A stretch of DNA of 64,000 nucleotides from an uncultured Pseudomonas sp. (GCF_943846705.1 NZ_OX044366.1:1054001-1118000), one strand, 5' to 3'. Shown: positions 52,657 through 61,609, counted from the first letter of the stretch. The notes: generated by a model not told the origin, from the sequence alone. A program made the numbers and translations.

Positions 52657-54141
52657 CTAATGGCCAGCCGCACTCTTGACCAGCGGCACTTCTTTGCCTT
52701 CAGCATCGAACAGCTTGCCACCTTTGAAGTAGTCGCCGTCGTTCAGTGCGGCAATGTCCTGATAGCACAGGGTGCGCTCGCTACCGGCAACGAATACCGA
52801 CTGGCGATCCGAGTTACCGGCCTTGAAGTGGTTGAACAGCAGGTTGAGCGCAATGGCCATGATCGCTGCCGAGCTGATGCCCGAATGGAAAATGGTTTCG
52901 AACCAGGCCGGGAACTGGTGATAGAAGGCCGGCGCAGCGATTGGGATCATGCCAAAGCCAATCGAGGTGGCGACGATAATCAGGTTCATGTTGTTGCGGT
53001 AATCAACCTTGGACAGGGTACGAATACCACTCGCCGCCACGGTGCCGAACAACACCACACCCGCGCCACCCAACACTGAGGTTGGCACAGCAGCTACAAG
53101 GCGACCCATGATCGGCAGCAGGCCCAGGGTAACCAGAATCAACCCCGCCGACGCCACCACATAACGGCTCTTAACCCCGGTCACGGCCACCAAACCGACG
53201 TTCTGGGCAAACGCGCTCTGGGTGAAGGAGCCGAAGATCGGCGCGAGCATGCTGGAGATCATGTCAGCGCGCAGGCCATTGCCGAGGCGCTTGGAATCAA
53301 CCTTGGTTTCGATGATGTCACCGACCGCGAGGATGTCCGCCGAGGTTTCCACCAGGGTCACGATGATCACAATCACCATGGAAATGATCGCGGCGATATG
53401 GAAGGTCGGCATACCGAAATGGAACGGCGACGGTAAGGCAAATATCGGCCCTTGCGTCACCTTGGAGAAATCCGCCATACCCAGCGCCACAGCGACCAAC
53501 GTGCCGATGATCATGGCGAGCAGGATCGACAAGCGCGAGATGCTCGCACTGCCCACCTTACTCAGCAGCAACACCGTAACCAGCGTCAGCGCGGCCAGGC
53601 CGATATTGGCCATGCTGCCGAAGTCGGCGGCCTGGCTGTTACCCCCCATCGCCCACCGCGCAGCTACCGGCATCAAGGTCAGACCGATGATGGTGATGAC
53701 AATGCCGTTGACCAAGGGTGGGAAGAACTTGGTGATTCGCGAAAACACCGGGGTGATCAGGAACCCAATCAACGAGGCGGCAATTACCGCGCCGAACACC
53801 GCCTGAAGACCACCTTCACCGCCGCTGCCGAGGATCGCGACCATGGTCGCCACGCCCGCAAAGGACACACCCTGTACCAGCGGCAACTGCGAACCGAAAA
53901 AGGGTAGGCCGAGGGTTTGCAGCAGGGTTGCCAGGCCACCGGCAAACAGCGAAGCCGCGATCAGCAGACCGATATCCGCCGGCGACAGACCCGCCGCCTG
54001 CCCAATGATCAGCGGCACCGCAACGATGCCGCCGTACATGGTCAGCACATGCTGCAGGCCATAGGCGAAGTTGGCTCCAATACCGAGGTTTTCGTCTTCC
54101 GGACGCTGCGTGGAGGACGGCGTAACAGGTGAAGTCGTCAT
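52657..54141 (-). CDS. Nucleobase:cation symporter-2 (uracil-xanthine permease family)
   Basis: The start at 54141 gives MTTSPVTPSSTQRPEDENLGIGANFAYGLQ; the open frame continues upstream into the promoter region, but nothing supports starting there. The 494-residue protein has 12-14 membrane segments and NCS2 signatures: YGLQHVLTMYGGIVAVPLIIG near the start and ETSADILAVG (the substrate-contacting Glu motif) in the middle, then AFAQNVGLVAVTGVKSR. A hydrophilic C-terminal tail of about 60 residues is longer than usual. It imports purines or uracil, exact ligand unknown. Confidence 0.88.
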   Translation of the reverse strand: MTTSPVTPSSTQRPEDENLGIGANFAYGLQHVLTMYGGIVAVPLIIGQAAGLSPADIGLLIAASLFAGGLATLLQTLGLPFFGSQLPLVQGVSFAGVATMVAILGSGGEGGLQAVFGAVIAASLIGFLITPVFSRITKFFPPLVNGIVITIIGLTLMPVAARWAMGGNSQAADFGSMANIGLAALTLVTVLLLSKVGSASISRLSILLAMIIGTLVAVALGMADFSKVTQGPIFALPSPFHFGMPTFHIAAIISMVIVIIVTLVETSADILAVGDIIETKVDSKRLGNGLRADMISSMLAPIFGSFTQSAFAQNVGLVAVTGVKSRYVVASAGLILVTLGLLPIMGRLVAAVPTSVLGGAGVVLFGTVAASGIRTLSKVDYRNNMNLIIVATSIGFGMIPIAAPAFYHQFPAWFETIFHSGISSAAIMAIALNLLFNHFKAGNSDRQSVFVAGSERTLCYQDIAALNDGDYFKGGKLFDAEGKEVPLVKSAAGH

Positions 54142-54173
54142 GCTGAGTAACTCGCTGTTGTTCTTGTAGGTGC

Positions 54174-54219
54174 AATGTAGACAAATTGAAAACCTCTTGG
54201 CTACAACTTTGTATACATT
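54174..54219. promoter_or_regulatory. Inverted pair of TTGTATACATT-type operators before the permease gene
   Basis: AATGTAGACAA (54174-54184) and TTGTATACATT (54209-54219) are inverted copies with one mismatch, centres 35 bp apart, located 33-78 bp upstream of the start codon. The TTGTATACAA-like core is typical of GntR-family regulators. No such regulator gene is adjacent. Confidence 0.5.
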
Positions 54220-54285
54220 CCTGCAAAAAACAACCTCAGTAGAACGCTCCATAAGCGAACAGTCTAAAAACACACGTGCACACAC

Positions 54286-54319
54286 AAAACAACGCCGAGG
54301 CGTTCACGGCCTCGGCGTT
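54286..54319 (-). terminator. Terminator of the amidase operon
   Basis: On the minus strand AACGCCGAGG (54319-54310) pairs with CCTCGGCGTT (54300-54291) and is followed by GTTTTGTG. It lies 30 bp after the amidase stop. Confidence 0.75.
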
Positions 54320-54348
54320 GGTTAATAAATAGCGCTTTAGTGCTGCAC

Positions 54349-55134
54349 TCAGTGCTGCGTTGCCATCGCGGCCAACACCACCAATAGCGCTGCCGTTTGC
54401 GCATCCGGCTCACCGTCATAGCGTGCCGGGCGGTACTTCATCTGCAGCGCGGCAATTACGTTGCGCGTGGCCTGATCCAGCTCACCATGCCTGGGCACCG
54501 CATAGCCCTGGCGGGCCAATTGCTCCTGAAACCACTGCACACTCGGCAGGCTGTGACTAAATAAGGCTTGCTGACGCGCGACCGCCTCGGCGTCTGGCCA
54601 GGGCAACAAACCGGCATCGGCGAGGCGCTTCCAGGGAAACAGTGGGCCGGGGTCAACCTTACGCTGCGGGGCAATATCGCTGTGCGCGATAATGCTGCCG
54701 AGCGGCAGCTGATGACGCTGCATGATGTCCTTGAGCAACACGATCAGGGCATCGATCTGCGCCGGCGCAAAGGGCTGCCAGTGACGCCCGTTGGGGGTGT
54801 CAGAAAACCCCTGGTTGACCAACTCGATGCCAATGGTCGTGCTATTGAGCCAGGTACGGCCTTGCCACTGACTGTCACCGGCATGCCAGGCACGGCGGTT
54901 CTCATCGACCAGACGGTAGATGGTCGCCGGTGCCTCGCCAATCAGGTAATGGCTGCTCACCTCTTCTTCGGTGAGCAATTGCAGCGAGCGCGGCAGATCG
55001 GTGGAGGTGTAGTGCAGCACGATGTACTGCACGCGGCTGTTCTGGCCAATCGCGGTGTAGCGGTCATCGATCCGTAGGGCGCTGCTGCAACCGACCAGCA
55101 ATAGGGCAAAGACGCTTAAACAAAGAAATTTCAT
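54349..55134 (-). CDS. ampDh2: N-acetylmuramoyl-L-alanine amidase lipoprotein (AmpDh2-like)
   Basis: The 261-residue protein has a lipobox LVGC (C16), an Amidase_2 domain (about 30-185) with zinc-ligand motifs YIVLHYT, TIGIELVNQG and SIIAHSDIAPQRKVDPG, and a C-terminal peptidoglycan-binding domain (about 195-255, QEQLARQGYAVPRHGELDQATRNVIAALQ). In P. aeruginosa, AmpDh2 lies just after kinB and is an outer-membrane-anchored enzyme that cleaves peptidoglycan. The position here is the same apart from the inserted permease gene. It overlaps the MarC gene by 4 bp. Confidence 0.88.
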   Translation of the reverse strand: MKFLCLSVFALLLVGCSSALRIDDRYTAIGQNSRVQYIVLHYTSTDLPRSLQLLTEEEVSSHYLIGEAPATIYRLVDENRRAWHAGDSQWQGRTWLNSTTIGIELVNQGFSDTPNGRHWQPFAPAQIDALIVLLKDIMQRHQLPLGSIIAHSDIAPQRKVDPGPLFPWKRLADAGLLPWPDAEAVARQQALFSHSLPSVQWFQEQLARQGYAVPRHGELDQATRNVIAALQMKYRPARYDGEPDAQTAALLVVLAAMATQH

Positions 55135-55724
55135 GGGCTGATATGCAACACGCTTTGCAGGTTATCCAGCAGCATGTCGACACTCAGCATGATCAACAGC
55201 ATGCCCATCAGTCGCTCCACTGCGGTCAACCCGCGGGGTCCAAGAAAACGCTGCAGGAACGAGGCCTGCAACAGAATAAATGCGGTCGCGGCCCAAGCCA
55301 GCAACACCGCAGCGTACAGTTCCCAGAGCGGCCCTTCATGGGTATTGCGCAGGGTCATCAATACGGCCAGGGCGGAAGGCCCGGCCACCGCCGGGGTCGC
55401 CAGCGGCACCAGCATCGGTTCGCCATCCGGCACATCACCCAATACCCCCTGGGGACCGGGGAAAATCAGGCGCATGGCAATCACAAACAGGATGATACCG
55501 CCGGCAATCGCGGTGGCCTCCCGCGACAGGCCCAGGGCGTTGAGTACGTTGTCGCCAAAGGTAAGAAACAGCAGCAACAGGGCCAGGGCGCACAACAACT
55601 CACGGGCGGCTATCCATAAGCGGCGCTGCGCCGGGACGTTCTTCAGTGCGGCGATAAAGATGGCGATGTTGCCGAAGGGGTCGGTGACCAGAAAGATCAA
55701 CGCGGCAATGCCGAAAATATCCAT
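55131..55724 (-). CDS. MarC/NAAT family integral membrane protein
   Basis: The 197-residue protein has about six membrane helices and the MarC pattern: FLVTDPFGNIAIFIAALKNVP, then GILF-like AIAGGIILFVIAMRLIFP and AGPSALAVLMTLR. The function of MarC proteins is unclear; the early link to multidrug resistance is not supported. It precedes the amidase gene with a 4-bp overlap, so the two are translated together. Confidence 0.9.
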   Translation of the reverse strand: MDIFGIAALIFLVTDPFGNIAIFIAALKNVPAQRRLWIAARELLCALALLLLFLTFGDNVLNALGLSREATAIAGGIILFVIAMRLIFPGPQGVLGDVPDGEPMLVPLATPAVAGPSALAVLMTLRNTHEGPLWELYAAVLLAWAATAFILLQASFLQRFLGPRGLTAVERLMGMLLIMLSVDMLLDNLQSVLHISP

Positions 55725-55878
55725 GACTACTCCTCTACAGATCGACAGAGTTTAATGCCTGTCACAGCAGAAAACGCCGTTGATCCTGCAAAGCAGCCAC
55801 GTGGCCCGATGCCGCAGCCAAACAGCATTGCACAAAGCCGGATGCCTCTCGAGCCACACGCCGTGGCCTGAGCTGGCT

Positions 55879-57789
55879 TCAGCTCAGTACGACCTGATTA
55901 CGCCCAGCGTCTTTGGCACGGTACAACGCCTGATCGGCCCGTTCAAACACCTGGTCGCCGCTCTCATCACTGGTAAAGGCCGCCAGACCGGCCGACAGGG
56001 TGATGGTCACCCGCTCACCGCGAAAGTGGAACGGACACTGTTCAATGCCATCGAGCAGGGTTTGCAGCAGCTGATGACCACCCTCCATAGGCGTCGAGGG
56101 AATCAGCAAGACAAACTCCTCACCGCCAAAGCGCGCAATAAAATCGGTCTTGCGCAGGCGCTTGGCCAACTCACCGGCAATGATCTTTAACACCTTGTCG
56201 CCAGCCAGGTGGCCGTAACTGTCATTGATGCGTTTGAAGTAATCGATATCCAGCACTGCCAGCAACAACTCGCCGCCATAGCGCTTCCAGCGCGCCATCT
56301 CCAGCTCCAAACGCTCGCTCCAGCCAGCGCGATTGGCCAGACCGGTAAGCGGGTCGATCAGCGCCTTCTGCCGCTGCTCTTCGAGATGATCGCGAAAGCC
56401 CTGCGCTTCCTGCTCCATATCAGCGACCTTCTGGGTCAGGCTTTGCAGGCGCAGGGCCACTTGCTCTTCCCGCCCATCGCGGTGCTGCTGGTGCTCACTG
56501 ACCGTGCTGAGCAAGCCATCCAGACGTGCTTCCAGGGCGTGTTTGAGGGTCGGCAGGTCGACCGCCGTCTGCACGCTGCTCTGCAAGTCGCTGACCTGCT
56601 CACGCAGTTCCTGGTTAAAGCTGCGGGCACTCTCTACAGACTCGCTATAACCCTCATGCGCTTCGCTGAGGGTGCTGAGAAACGCTGCCAGACGTTCGTT
56701 TAGTTGCTTCAGATAGCTGGCAAAGTCACGTTGACCGCTGTCGGTGACAGCCAGCACCAGCACCGCCAAATCATCCAGCACCGAAACCAATTCGTACCAG
56801 TTCAGACCGCCCTGCACCCGCTGGCGCAAGGCTTCGCCCTGCGGCTGATGGCGCGTAGGCAGTTCCAGTTCATCGAGCAGGCCCAGCAGGCTGCCGCTGA
56901 TATGCGGGGCGACGGCGCTGTAACCCGGCTCGGGTATTGGCGGCAGGGCGTAAGCCGGATCGCCCACATCGTCCATTGGCTCCGGTGTTTCAGGTGTTTC
57001 AGGTGTTTCAGGTGTTTCAGGTGTTTCAGGTGCGGCACCCTGCTCTGTCGCCGCGGCTATCTGCAACTCTAATGGCAGCTCAGACATAGGGTTTAGCCTG
57101 ACTGCAGCTACCGAGGTGAGTGCAGGCTCTTCGTCAGCCGGATTCAGCAGCACCTCAGCTACCGCTGGGCGGCTCTGCGCTGGCGTTGCGGCCTGGTCAA
57201 CCGTTTGCGGTTGCGCCCTATCCACCGCTGCCGGCTCGCTGGCAGCCGAGCTATCAGGTGCCGCCTCCTTGCCGCCAAACAGGCGTTGTAGCAAACCCGG
57301 GCGCGCCGTGCCGGCCTCACGCTCAATCGTCGCCAGGGCTTGCTGCTGCAAACGGCTTAACTCACCGAGCAATGTGGGCAGCTCGCGCGGCTGGCTGGCA
57401 CGCTCTTCGATGCGCCTGGCAAACTGCTTCAGGGCTTTGCGCACCTCGCGCGGCGGGTCCAGGGCGAGCAACTGATCAGTCAGGCTGGCAACCCCAGACA
57501 CATTCAATTCAAGTCGACTCTGACGGCTTTTCTCAGAGTCGAGCACCGCCTTTTCCAGCCGCGGAATAAGCGCCGACAGGCCGGTATCGATATCGTTGCG
57601 GCGCAAAATATCGCGCAGCTCCTGCATGCACTGGTCAACCGACTTGTCACTGCCCTCGGCCGCCAGCGAGCTGCGTACCAGCCCGCGCCTTAGCAGGTCG
57701 AGGCGTGCATCCCAGCGACGCTCGAGCTGTTCTTGCTGCTCCAGGCTTTCCAGGTACTTACTTTTCCAGCGCTGGGCATCATCGGTCAT
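55879..57789 (-). CDS. dgcH: Diguanylate cyclase (DgcH-like)
   Basis: The 636-residue protein ends in a GGDEF domain (about 465-630) with active-site RFGGEEFVLL and the preceding DIDYFKRINDSYGHLAGD. No clear inhibitory RxxD site is seen. The N-terminal 460 residues are soluble, with long coiled coils (LEQQEQLERRWDARLDLLRR, and about 350-450), and a Pro/Glu/Thr linker with five ETP units. It makes c-di-GMP. The place between MarC and the nuclease gene matches P. aeruginosa DgcH. The gene has its own promoter region after the nuclease gene. Confidence 0.88.
   Translation of the reverse strand: MTDDAQRWKSKYLESLEQQEQLERRWDARLDLLRRGLVRSSLAAEGSDKSVDQCMQELRDILRRNDIDTGLSALIPRLEKAVLDSEKSRQSRLELNVSGVASLTDQLLALDPPREVRKALKQFARRIEERASQPRELPTLLGELSRLQQQALATIEREAGTARPGLLQRLFGGKEAAPDSSAASEPAAVDRAQPQTVDQAATPAQSRPAVAEVLLNPADEEPALTSVAAVRLNPMSELPLELQIAAATEQGAAPETPETPETPETPETPEPMDDVGDPAYALPPIPEPGYSAVAPHISGSLLGLLDELELPTRHQPQGEALRQRVQGGLNWYELVSVLDDLAVLVLAVTDSGQRDFASYLKQLNERLAAFLSTLSEAHEGYSESVESARSFNQELREQVSDLQSSVQTAVDLPTLKHALEARLDGLLSTVSEHQQHRDGREEQVALRLQSLTQKVADMEQEAQGFRDHLEEQRQKALIDPLTGLANRAGWSERLELEMARWKRYGGELLLAVLDIDYFKRINDSYGHLAGDKVLKIIAGELAKRLRKTDFIARFGGEEFVLLIPSTPMEGGHQLLQTLLDGIEQCPFHFRGERVTITLSAGLAAFTSDESGDQVFERADQALYRAKDAGRNQVVLS
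56984..57028. repeat. 9-bp tandem repeat (five copies) inside the diguanylate cyclase gene
   Basis: GGTGTTTCA is repeated five times without a change. It encodes an ETP array in the linker at about residue 256-272. Changes in copy number keep the frame. Confidence 0.92.
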
Positions 57790-57804
57790 AGTCGCAGTCC
57801 ACGT

Positions 57805-58668
57805 TCAGGGCTCAATCAGCATAGGCGTTGCAGGGCCAAAGAGTGAAGTGGGCAGGCGGATTTGCACCGCCACCGGCAAGTGATCGGAAATCGGCTGCGA
57901 CAACACCTCGCAGCGCTCCAGCGGCAAGCTGGGACTGAGCAGGATATGGTCGAGGCAGCGCTGCGGTCGCCAACTGGGGAAAGTCGCCTCGATTTGCGGC
58001 GCGAACAGCTCAAGGTCACGCAGCGGCGAATACTGCAGCAGATCATTGGCATGGGTGTTCATGTCGCCCATCAGGACGATATGCCGATAGTCGCTGAGCA
58101 ACTCGCGGATATAGGCTAACTGGCGAGTCCGCGTTCGCGCACCGAGGGACAGGTGCATCATCACCACGGCAACCGCATCCTGGCCTTCGCCAAGACGCAA
58201 CAGCATCGCGCCGCGACCGGGTGGGCCGGGCAGCGGATGGTCTTCCAGCAAACTGGGCTGCAAACGACTCAACAGCCCATTGCTGTGCTGCGCCAGGCGG
58301 CCGAGGTTGCGGTTGAGTTGCTGGTACCAATAAGGGAAGGCACCAAGACGCGCCAGGTGCTCGACCTGATTGACGTAGCCCGAGCGCAGGCTGCCGCCGT
58401 CGACCTCCTGCAACGCCACCAGATCGAAATCCCCGAGCAGCTCGCCAATCCGTTGCAGATTGCCGCTGCGCCCGGCATGTGGCAGCAGATGCTGCCAGCT
58501 GCGCGTCAGGTAATGGTGGTAACGCTGGGTGCTGATGCCCACCTGAATATTGAAACTGAGCAGGCGCAGACTGCCATTCTGCGGCCAGTCATCCGCTGGC
58601 GGACAACATGGATTGACCCGTGCATCGCACAGGCCAATCGCCCGCTTGGCTGGCCAGCGCCTGAGCAT
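57805..58668 (-). CDS. Endonuclease/exonuclease/phosphatase family protein
   Basis: The ATG at 58668 was preferred to the TTG one codon earlier. The 287-residue protein has the EEP fold: LRLLSFNIQVG (Asn metal site), LVALQEVDGGS (catalytic Glu), HIVLMGDMNTHA (Asp-x-Asn) and ISDHLPVAVQI (final Asp-His). The substrate may be DNA, phosphoinositide-like lipid or another phosphodiester; the sequence does not show which. It lies between dgcH and dsbA, as in P. aeruginosa. Confidence 0.87.
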   Translation of the reverse strand: MLRRWPAKRAIGLCDARVNPCCPPADDWPQNGSLRLLSFNIQVGISTQRYHHYLTRSWQHLLPHAGRSGNLQRIGELLGDFDLVALQEVDGGSLRSGYVNQVEHLARLGAFPYWYQQLNRNLGRLAQHSNGLLSRLQPSLLEDHPLPGPPGRGAMLLRLGEGQDAVAVVMMHLSLGARTRTRQLAYIRELLSDYRHIVLMGDMNTHANDLLQYSPLRDLELFAPQIEATFPSWRPQRCLDHILLSPSLPLERCEVLSQPISDHLPVAVQIRLPTSLFGPATPMLIEP

Positions 58669-58692
58669 CAACGCGTTACCCGCGTAAACCGC

Positions 58693-59322
58693 TTACTGTG
58701 CGGCGCGCTCTTTGGCGATCAGGTGATCGGCCACTTGCAGGGCTTGCTGTGGGCCACCCGAGCTACCGATATCGAAGCGGTATTTGCCGCCCACGATCAT
58801 CACCGGCACACCCGTAATTTGGTAGGCCATACCCAGTTTCTTGGCTTTCTCCAGCTGGCTCTTCACGCCAAAGGAGTTGTAAGTCTTGAGGAAGGCATCC
58901 TTGTCGAGACCTTCAGCCGCCAGGAAGTCGGCCATCTCTTCGGGGGTGGCGAGTTTCTTGCCCTGTTTGTGGATGGCATCGAATACCGCGGCATGTACCT
59001 TGTGCTCGGCCTTCATCGCTTCGAGGGTGATAAATAGCTGGCCATGCACGTTCCACATGCCGCCGAACATGGCCGGGATGCGCACGAAGTTGACATCTTC
59101 CGGCAGTTTTTCGACCCACGGATTGATGGTCGACTCGAACTGATAGCAATGCCCACAGCCGTACCAGAACAACTCCACCACTTCGATCTTGCCAGGCTTG
59201 GAAACCGCTACCGGGTTGCTCAGCTCAACATATTGCTTGCCTGCTTCAATTGGCTCGGCATGTGCGCTCAGGCCAAATAGGCTGGCGGTGACGAGAGTGG
59301 CACTGAAAATCAGGTTACGCAT
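58693..59322 (-). CDS. dsbA: Thiol:disulphide interchange protein DsbA
   Basis: The 209-residue protein has a signal peptide ending GLSAHA and a thioredoxin fold with an inserted helical domain. The active site is CGHC (in FWYGCGHCYQFE), a variant of the enteric CPHC also seen in other pseudomonads. The cis-Pro strand is ITGVPVMIVGG. DsbA introduces disulphides into periplasmic proteins such as the Ivy-type proteins and cytochromes nearby. It stands 153 bp downstream of the cytochrome c4 gene. Confidence 0.95.
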   Translation of the reverse strand: MRNLIFSATLVTASLFGLSAHAEPIEAGKQYVELSNPVAVSKPGKIEVVELFWYGCGHCYQFESTINPWVEKLPEDVNFVRIPAMFGGMWNVHGQLFITLEAMKAEHKVHAAVFDAIHKQGKKLATPEEMADFLAAEGLDKDAFLKTYNSFGVKSQLEKAKKLGMAYQITGVPVMIVGGKYRFDIGSSGGPQQALQVADHLIAKERAAQ

Positions 59323-59419
59323 GCGTTACTCCTTGGCTATAAACGGTGCGTGATGTCGAACTGAAGTTCGACCCGCATGACAGACTGGGGTTCCGTGCAT
59401 TGTAGCGATGCCCACAACG

Positions 59420-59442
59420 AAAAAGGGTGGCCTGAGCCACCC
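59420..59442 (-). terminator. Terminator after the cytochrome c4 gene
   Basis: On the minus strand GGGTGGC-TCAG-GCCACCC (59442-59425) is followed directly by TTTTTC. It lies 34 bp after the cytochrome c4 stop and separates it from dsbA. Confidence 0.88.
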
Positions 59443-59475
59443 TATTTCATTACTGCATGTCGCGGTGCTAGCGGA

Positions 59476-60081
59476 TCAATGCAGACCCTGGATAAAGCTG
59501 GATACCGCTTCGATATCCTTGTTGCTCAGCTTGGCGGCGATCGCGCGCATGATCATGCTGTCGCCGTCATTGGTGCGGTTGCCTTCACGGAAGTCGGTCA
59601 ACTGCTTAGCCACGTAAGTCGCGTGCTGACCGCCCAGCTGTGGGTAACCCGCCGCATCCAGGCCCGCGCCGTTAGGCGAATGGCAGCCGATGCAGGCCGG
59701 CATGCCTTCAGTCAGCTTGCCGCCACGGAACAACTCGCCACCACGCTCGACCAGTTTCGGGTCGGCAGCGCCAACGCTCATCTGCTGGCTGGCGAAGTAG
59801 GCGGAGATATCTTGCAGATCCTGGTCGCTAAGACCATCGAGCAGCCCGGTCATTTCCACCACAGGGCGCGCGCCGGACTTGATGTCATTCAACTGCTTGA
59901 GCAAGTAACGTTCGCCTTGCCCAGCCAGTTTCGGGAAGTTTGGGGCTGCACTGTTGCCGTCGGCACCATGGCACGCACCACATACAACCACCTTACCCTG
60001 ACCAGCTTCGGCATTGCCTGCGGCCTGTGCCAGGCCGGTAATGCCCAGGGTCAACAGCAGACTCACGAGTACTTTGTTCAT
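59476..60081 (-). CDS. cc4: Cytochrome c4 (dihaem)
   Basis: The 201-residue protein has a signal peptide (ending GLAQA) and two class I haem domains with CGACH and CIGCH motifs and distal Met residues in AMI-like and MPA-type segments. Cytochrome c4 carries electrons in the periplasm to terminal oxidases, such as the cbb3 type in Pseudomonas. It is next to a monohaem cytochrome c5-like gene on the same strand, and the two are likely cotranscribed. Confidence 0.93.
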   Translation of the reverse strand: MNKVLVSLLLTLGITGLAQAAGNAEAGQGKVVVCGACHGADGNSAAPNFPKLAGQGERYLLKQLNDIKSGARPVVEMTGLLDGLSDQDLQDISAYFASQQMSVGAADPKLVERGGELFRGGKLTEGMPACIGCHSPNGAGLDAAGYPQLGGQHATYVAKQLTDFREGNRTNDGDSMIMRAIAAKLSNKDIEAVSSFIQGLH

Positions 60082-60126
60082 CAGCTAATCCAATTTGCGA
60101 CTAAGAAAAGAGTTTATAAGCCCGGC

Positions 60127-60417
60127 TTACTCGGCCATCAATTTGATGACCGCTTGGTAATCCTCGGCCGAGCAGTCCATGCACAGACCGCGAGGCGGCA
60201 TGGCATTCAGACCATTGGTGACGCTTTGCACCAGGGCATCAGTGCCCTTGGCCAAACGCGGCTCCCAAGCGGCCTTATCACCGCGTTGTGGCGCAGTGGG
60301 GATCTGACCGTTGTGGCATACACCACAGGAGCGAGCGTATACGGCTTCAGGGTCTTGTGCAGCCTGAACACTCAACGACAGCATCAATGCACTGGCTGCA
60401 ATCAGCAATTTTTTCAT
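60127..60417 (-). CDS. Cytochrome c5-like monohaem cytochrome
   Basis: The 96-residue protein has a signal peptide (ending VQAA) and one haem motif CGVCH near residue 31. A second cysteine pair (in GLCMDCSAED) matches the disulphide of cytochrome c5, and the distal Met lies in NAMPPRG. It is a small periplasmic electron carrier acting next to cytochrome c4. An upstream GGGAGGGG-like ribosome region precedes the start. Confidence 0.9.
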   Translation of the reverse strand: MKKLLIAASALMLSLSVQAAQDPEAVYARSCGVCHNGQIPTAPQRGDKAAWEPRLAKGTDALVQSVTNGLNAMPPRGLCMDCSAEDYQAVIKLMAE

Positions 60418-60665
60418 CAGATCAACCTCATCAGGGAGGGGAACGTACTGCTTTCTATGGGCAGATGATCTAAATCGTTCCCGTGCTCACTTATCCAACA
60501 ATAGGGAGAAAGCGCACACAAAATCTGCGCCATTATATACTGGCGTCATTGAAACGGAAACGACGCAGCTTGCCGCACTAAGCAACAGCAGGCAGGCTGC
60601 GCGCAAATGTCGCAAGGGCATCGCGCCTGTAACGCCACCCTACGCTCGCCTTTACGGATACCCAG

Positions 60666-61319
60666 ATGCAACCCAAGAACCCAATTATCGGCCTGTGCCA
60701 GCAAGCCACTTTTCTTATCAGCGCCGCCAAAGTCGACCAGTGCCCGGAAGATTTCGGCCATGAAGTGGCCTTTGCCGGACGCTCCAATGCGGGTAAATCC
60801 AGCGCCCTGAATACCCTGACCCACGCCAGCCTGGCGCGCACCTCAAAGACGCCGGGGCGCACTCAGCTGCTCAACTTCTTCAAATTAGATGAAGAGCGCC
60901 GCCTGGTTGACCTCCCTGGCTATGGTTACGCCAAAGTGCCAATCCCGCTGAAACTGCACTGGCAGAAGCACCTGGAAGCCTACCTCGGCAGCCGCGAATG
61001 CCTGCGCGGACTGATGCTGATGATGGATATCCGCAAACCGCTGACTGAGTTCGATATCCTCATGCTCGATTGGTCAGCTGCCAGCGAAATGCCCATGCAC
61101 ATCCTCCTAACCAAAGCCGACAAGCTGGCCTTTGGCGCCGCGAAAACCGTTCTGTTAGAGGTGCGCAAGGAGATTCAGGCACGCTGGGGCGACCGCGTTA
61201 GCATCCAACTGTTCTCCGCGCCCAAGCGCATTGGCATCGAAGACGCTCAGGCCGTGCTGGCCGAATGGATGCAACTGGGTGAGTTTGCCCTGCCGGACGA
61301 TCAAGAAAACCACGCCTGA
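60666..61319 (+). CDS. engB: Ribosome biogenesis GTPase EngB/YsxC
   Basis: The 217-residue protein has G1 GRSNAGKSSALN, G3 DLPGYG, G4 TKAD and G5 SAPKR, the EngB/YihA set. It is essential for large ribosomal subunit assembly. The start MQPKNPIIGLCQQATFLISAAK is the usual N-terminus. It is convergent with the sRNA and polA beyond; this engB-sRNA-polA layout parallels E. coli yihA-spf-polA. Confidence 0.95.
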   Translation: MQPKNPIIGLCQQATFLISAAKVDQCPEDFGHEVAFAGRSNAGKSSALNTLTHASLARTSKTPGRTQLLNFFKLDEERRLVDLPGYGYAKVPIPLKLHWQKHLEAYLGSRECLRGLMLMMDIRKPLTEFDILMLDWSAASEMPMHILLTKADKLAFGAAKTVLLEVRKEIQARWGDRVSIQLFSAPKRIGIEDAQAVLAEWMQLGEFALPDDQENHA

Positions 61320-61348
61320 ATCGGCTCAGGCCCAAGGCTGGCGAGCAT

Positions 61349-61476
61349 AAAAAAACCCCGAACTTCTATGGGGGGAGGGAAGTTCGGGGCTCAACATCTG
61401 AACCGCTAGGGCGGGGTTCAGAATCTGCCAACACTTAACACAACAAAGGAGTATCGGATGGTTGTCTAGGCCATCC
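61349..61476 (-). ncRNA. ersA: ErsA-like small RNA between engB and polA
   Basis: The minus strand has an AlgU (sigma-22) type promoter (GAACTT at 61510-61505, N17, TCAGA at 61487-61483). From the predicted start near 61476 there are three hairpins: GGATGG/CCATCC, TCTGAACC/GGTTCAGA, and a strong terminator (CCCCGAACTTC/GAAGTTCGGGG, 61389-61356) with seven T. This gives about 128 nt. ErsA of P. aeruginosa, the positional counterpart of Spot 42, lies at the same locus, has about this length and depends on AlgU. No coding sequence is visible in the gap. Confidence 0.85.
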
Positions 61477-61482
61477 ATAAAC

Positions 61483-61510
61483 TCTGAGTGGTTGAGACAA
61501 AACAAAGTTC
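61483..61510 (-). promoter_or_regulatory. AlgU/sigma-22 promoter of the ErsA-like sRNA
   Basis: GAACTT-N17-TCAGA on the minus strand fits the extracytoplasmic-function sigma AlgU/RpoE consensus (GAACTT-N16/17-TCTGA). Confidence 0.75.
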
Positions 61511-61609
61511 AGGCACGCGGAATAATTAATTAGTTATAAAAACACCCGCGTCGATACTCAAAATATTACCCCGCCACCCCAGCGCTGCCGCCAGGTTGCG
61601 CGGCGCTCA

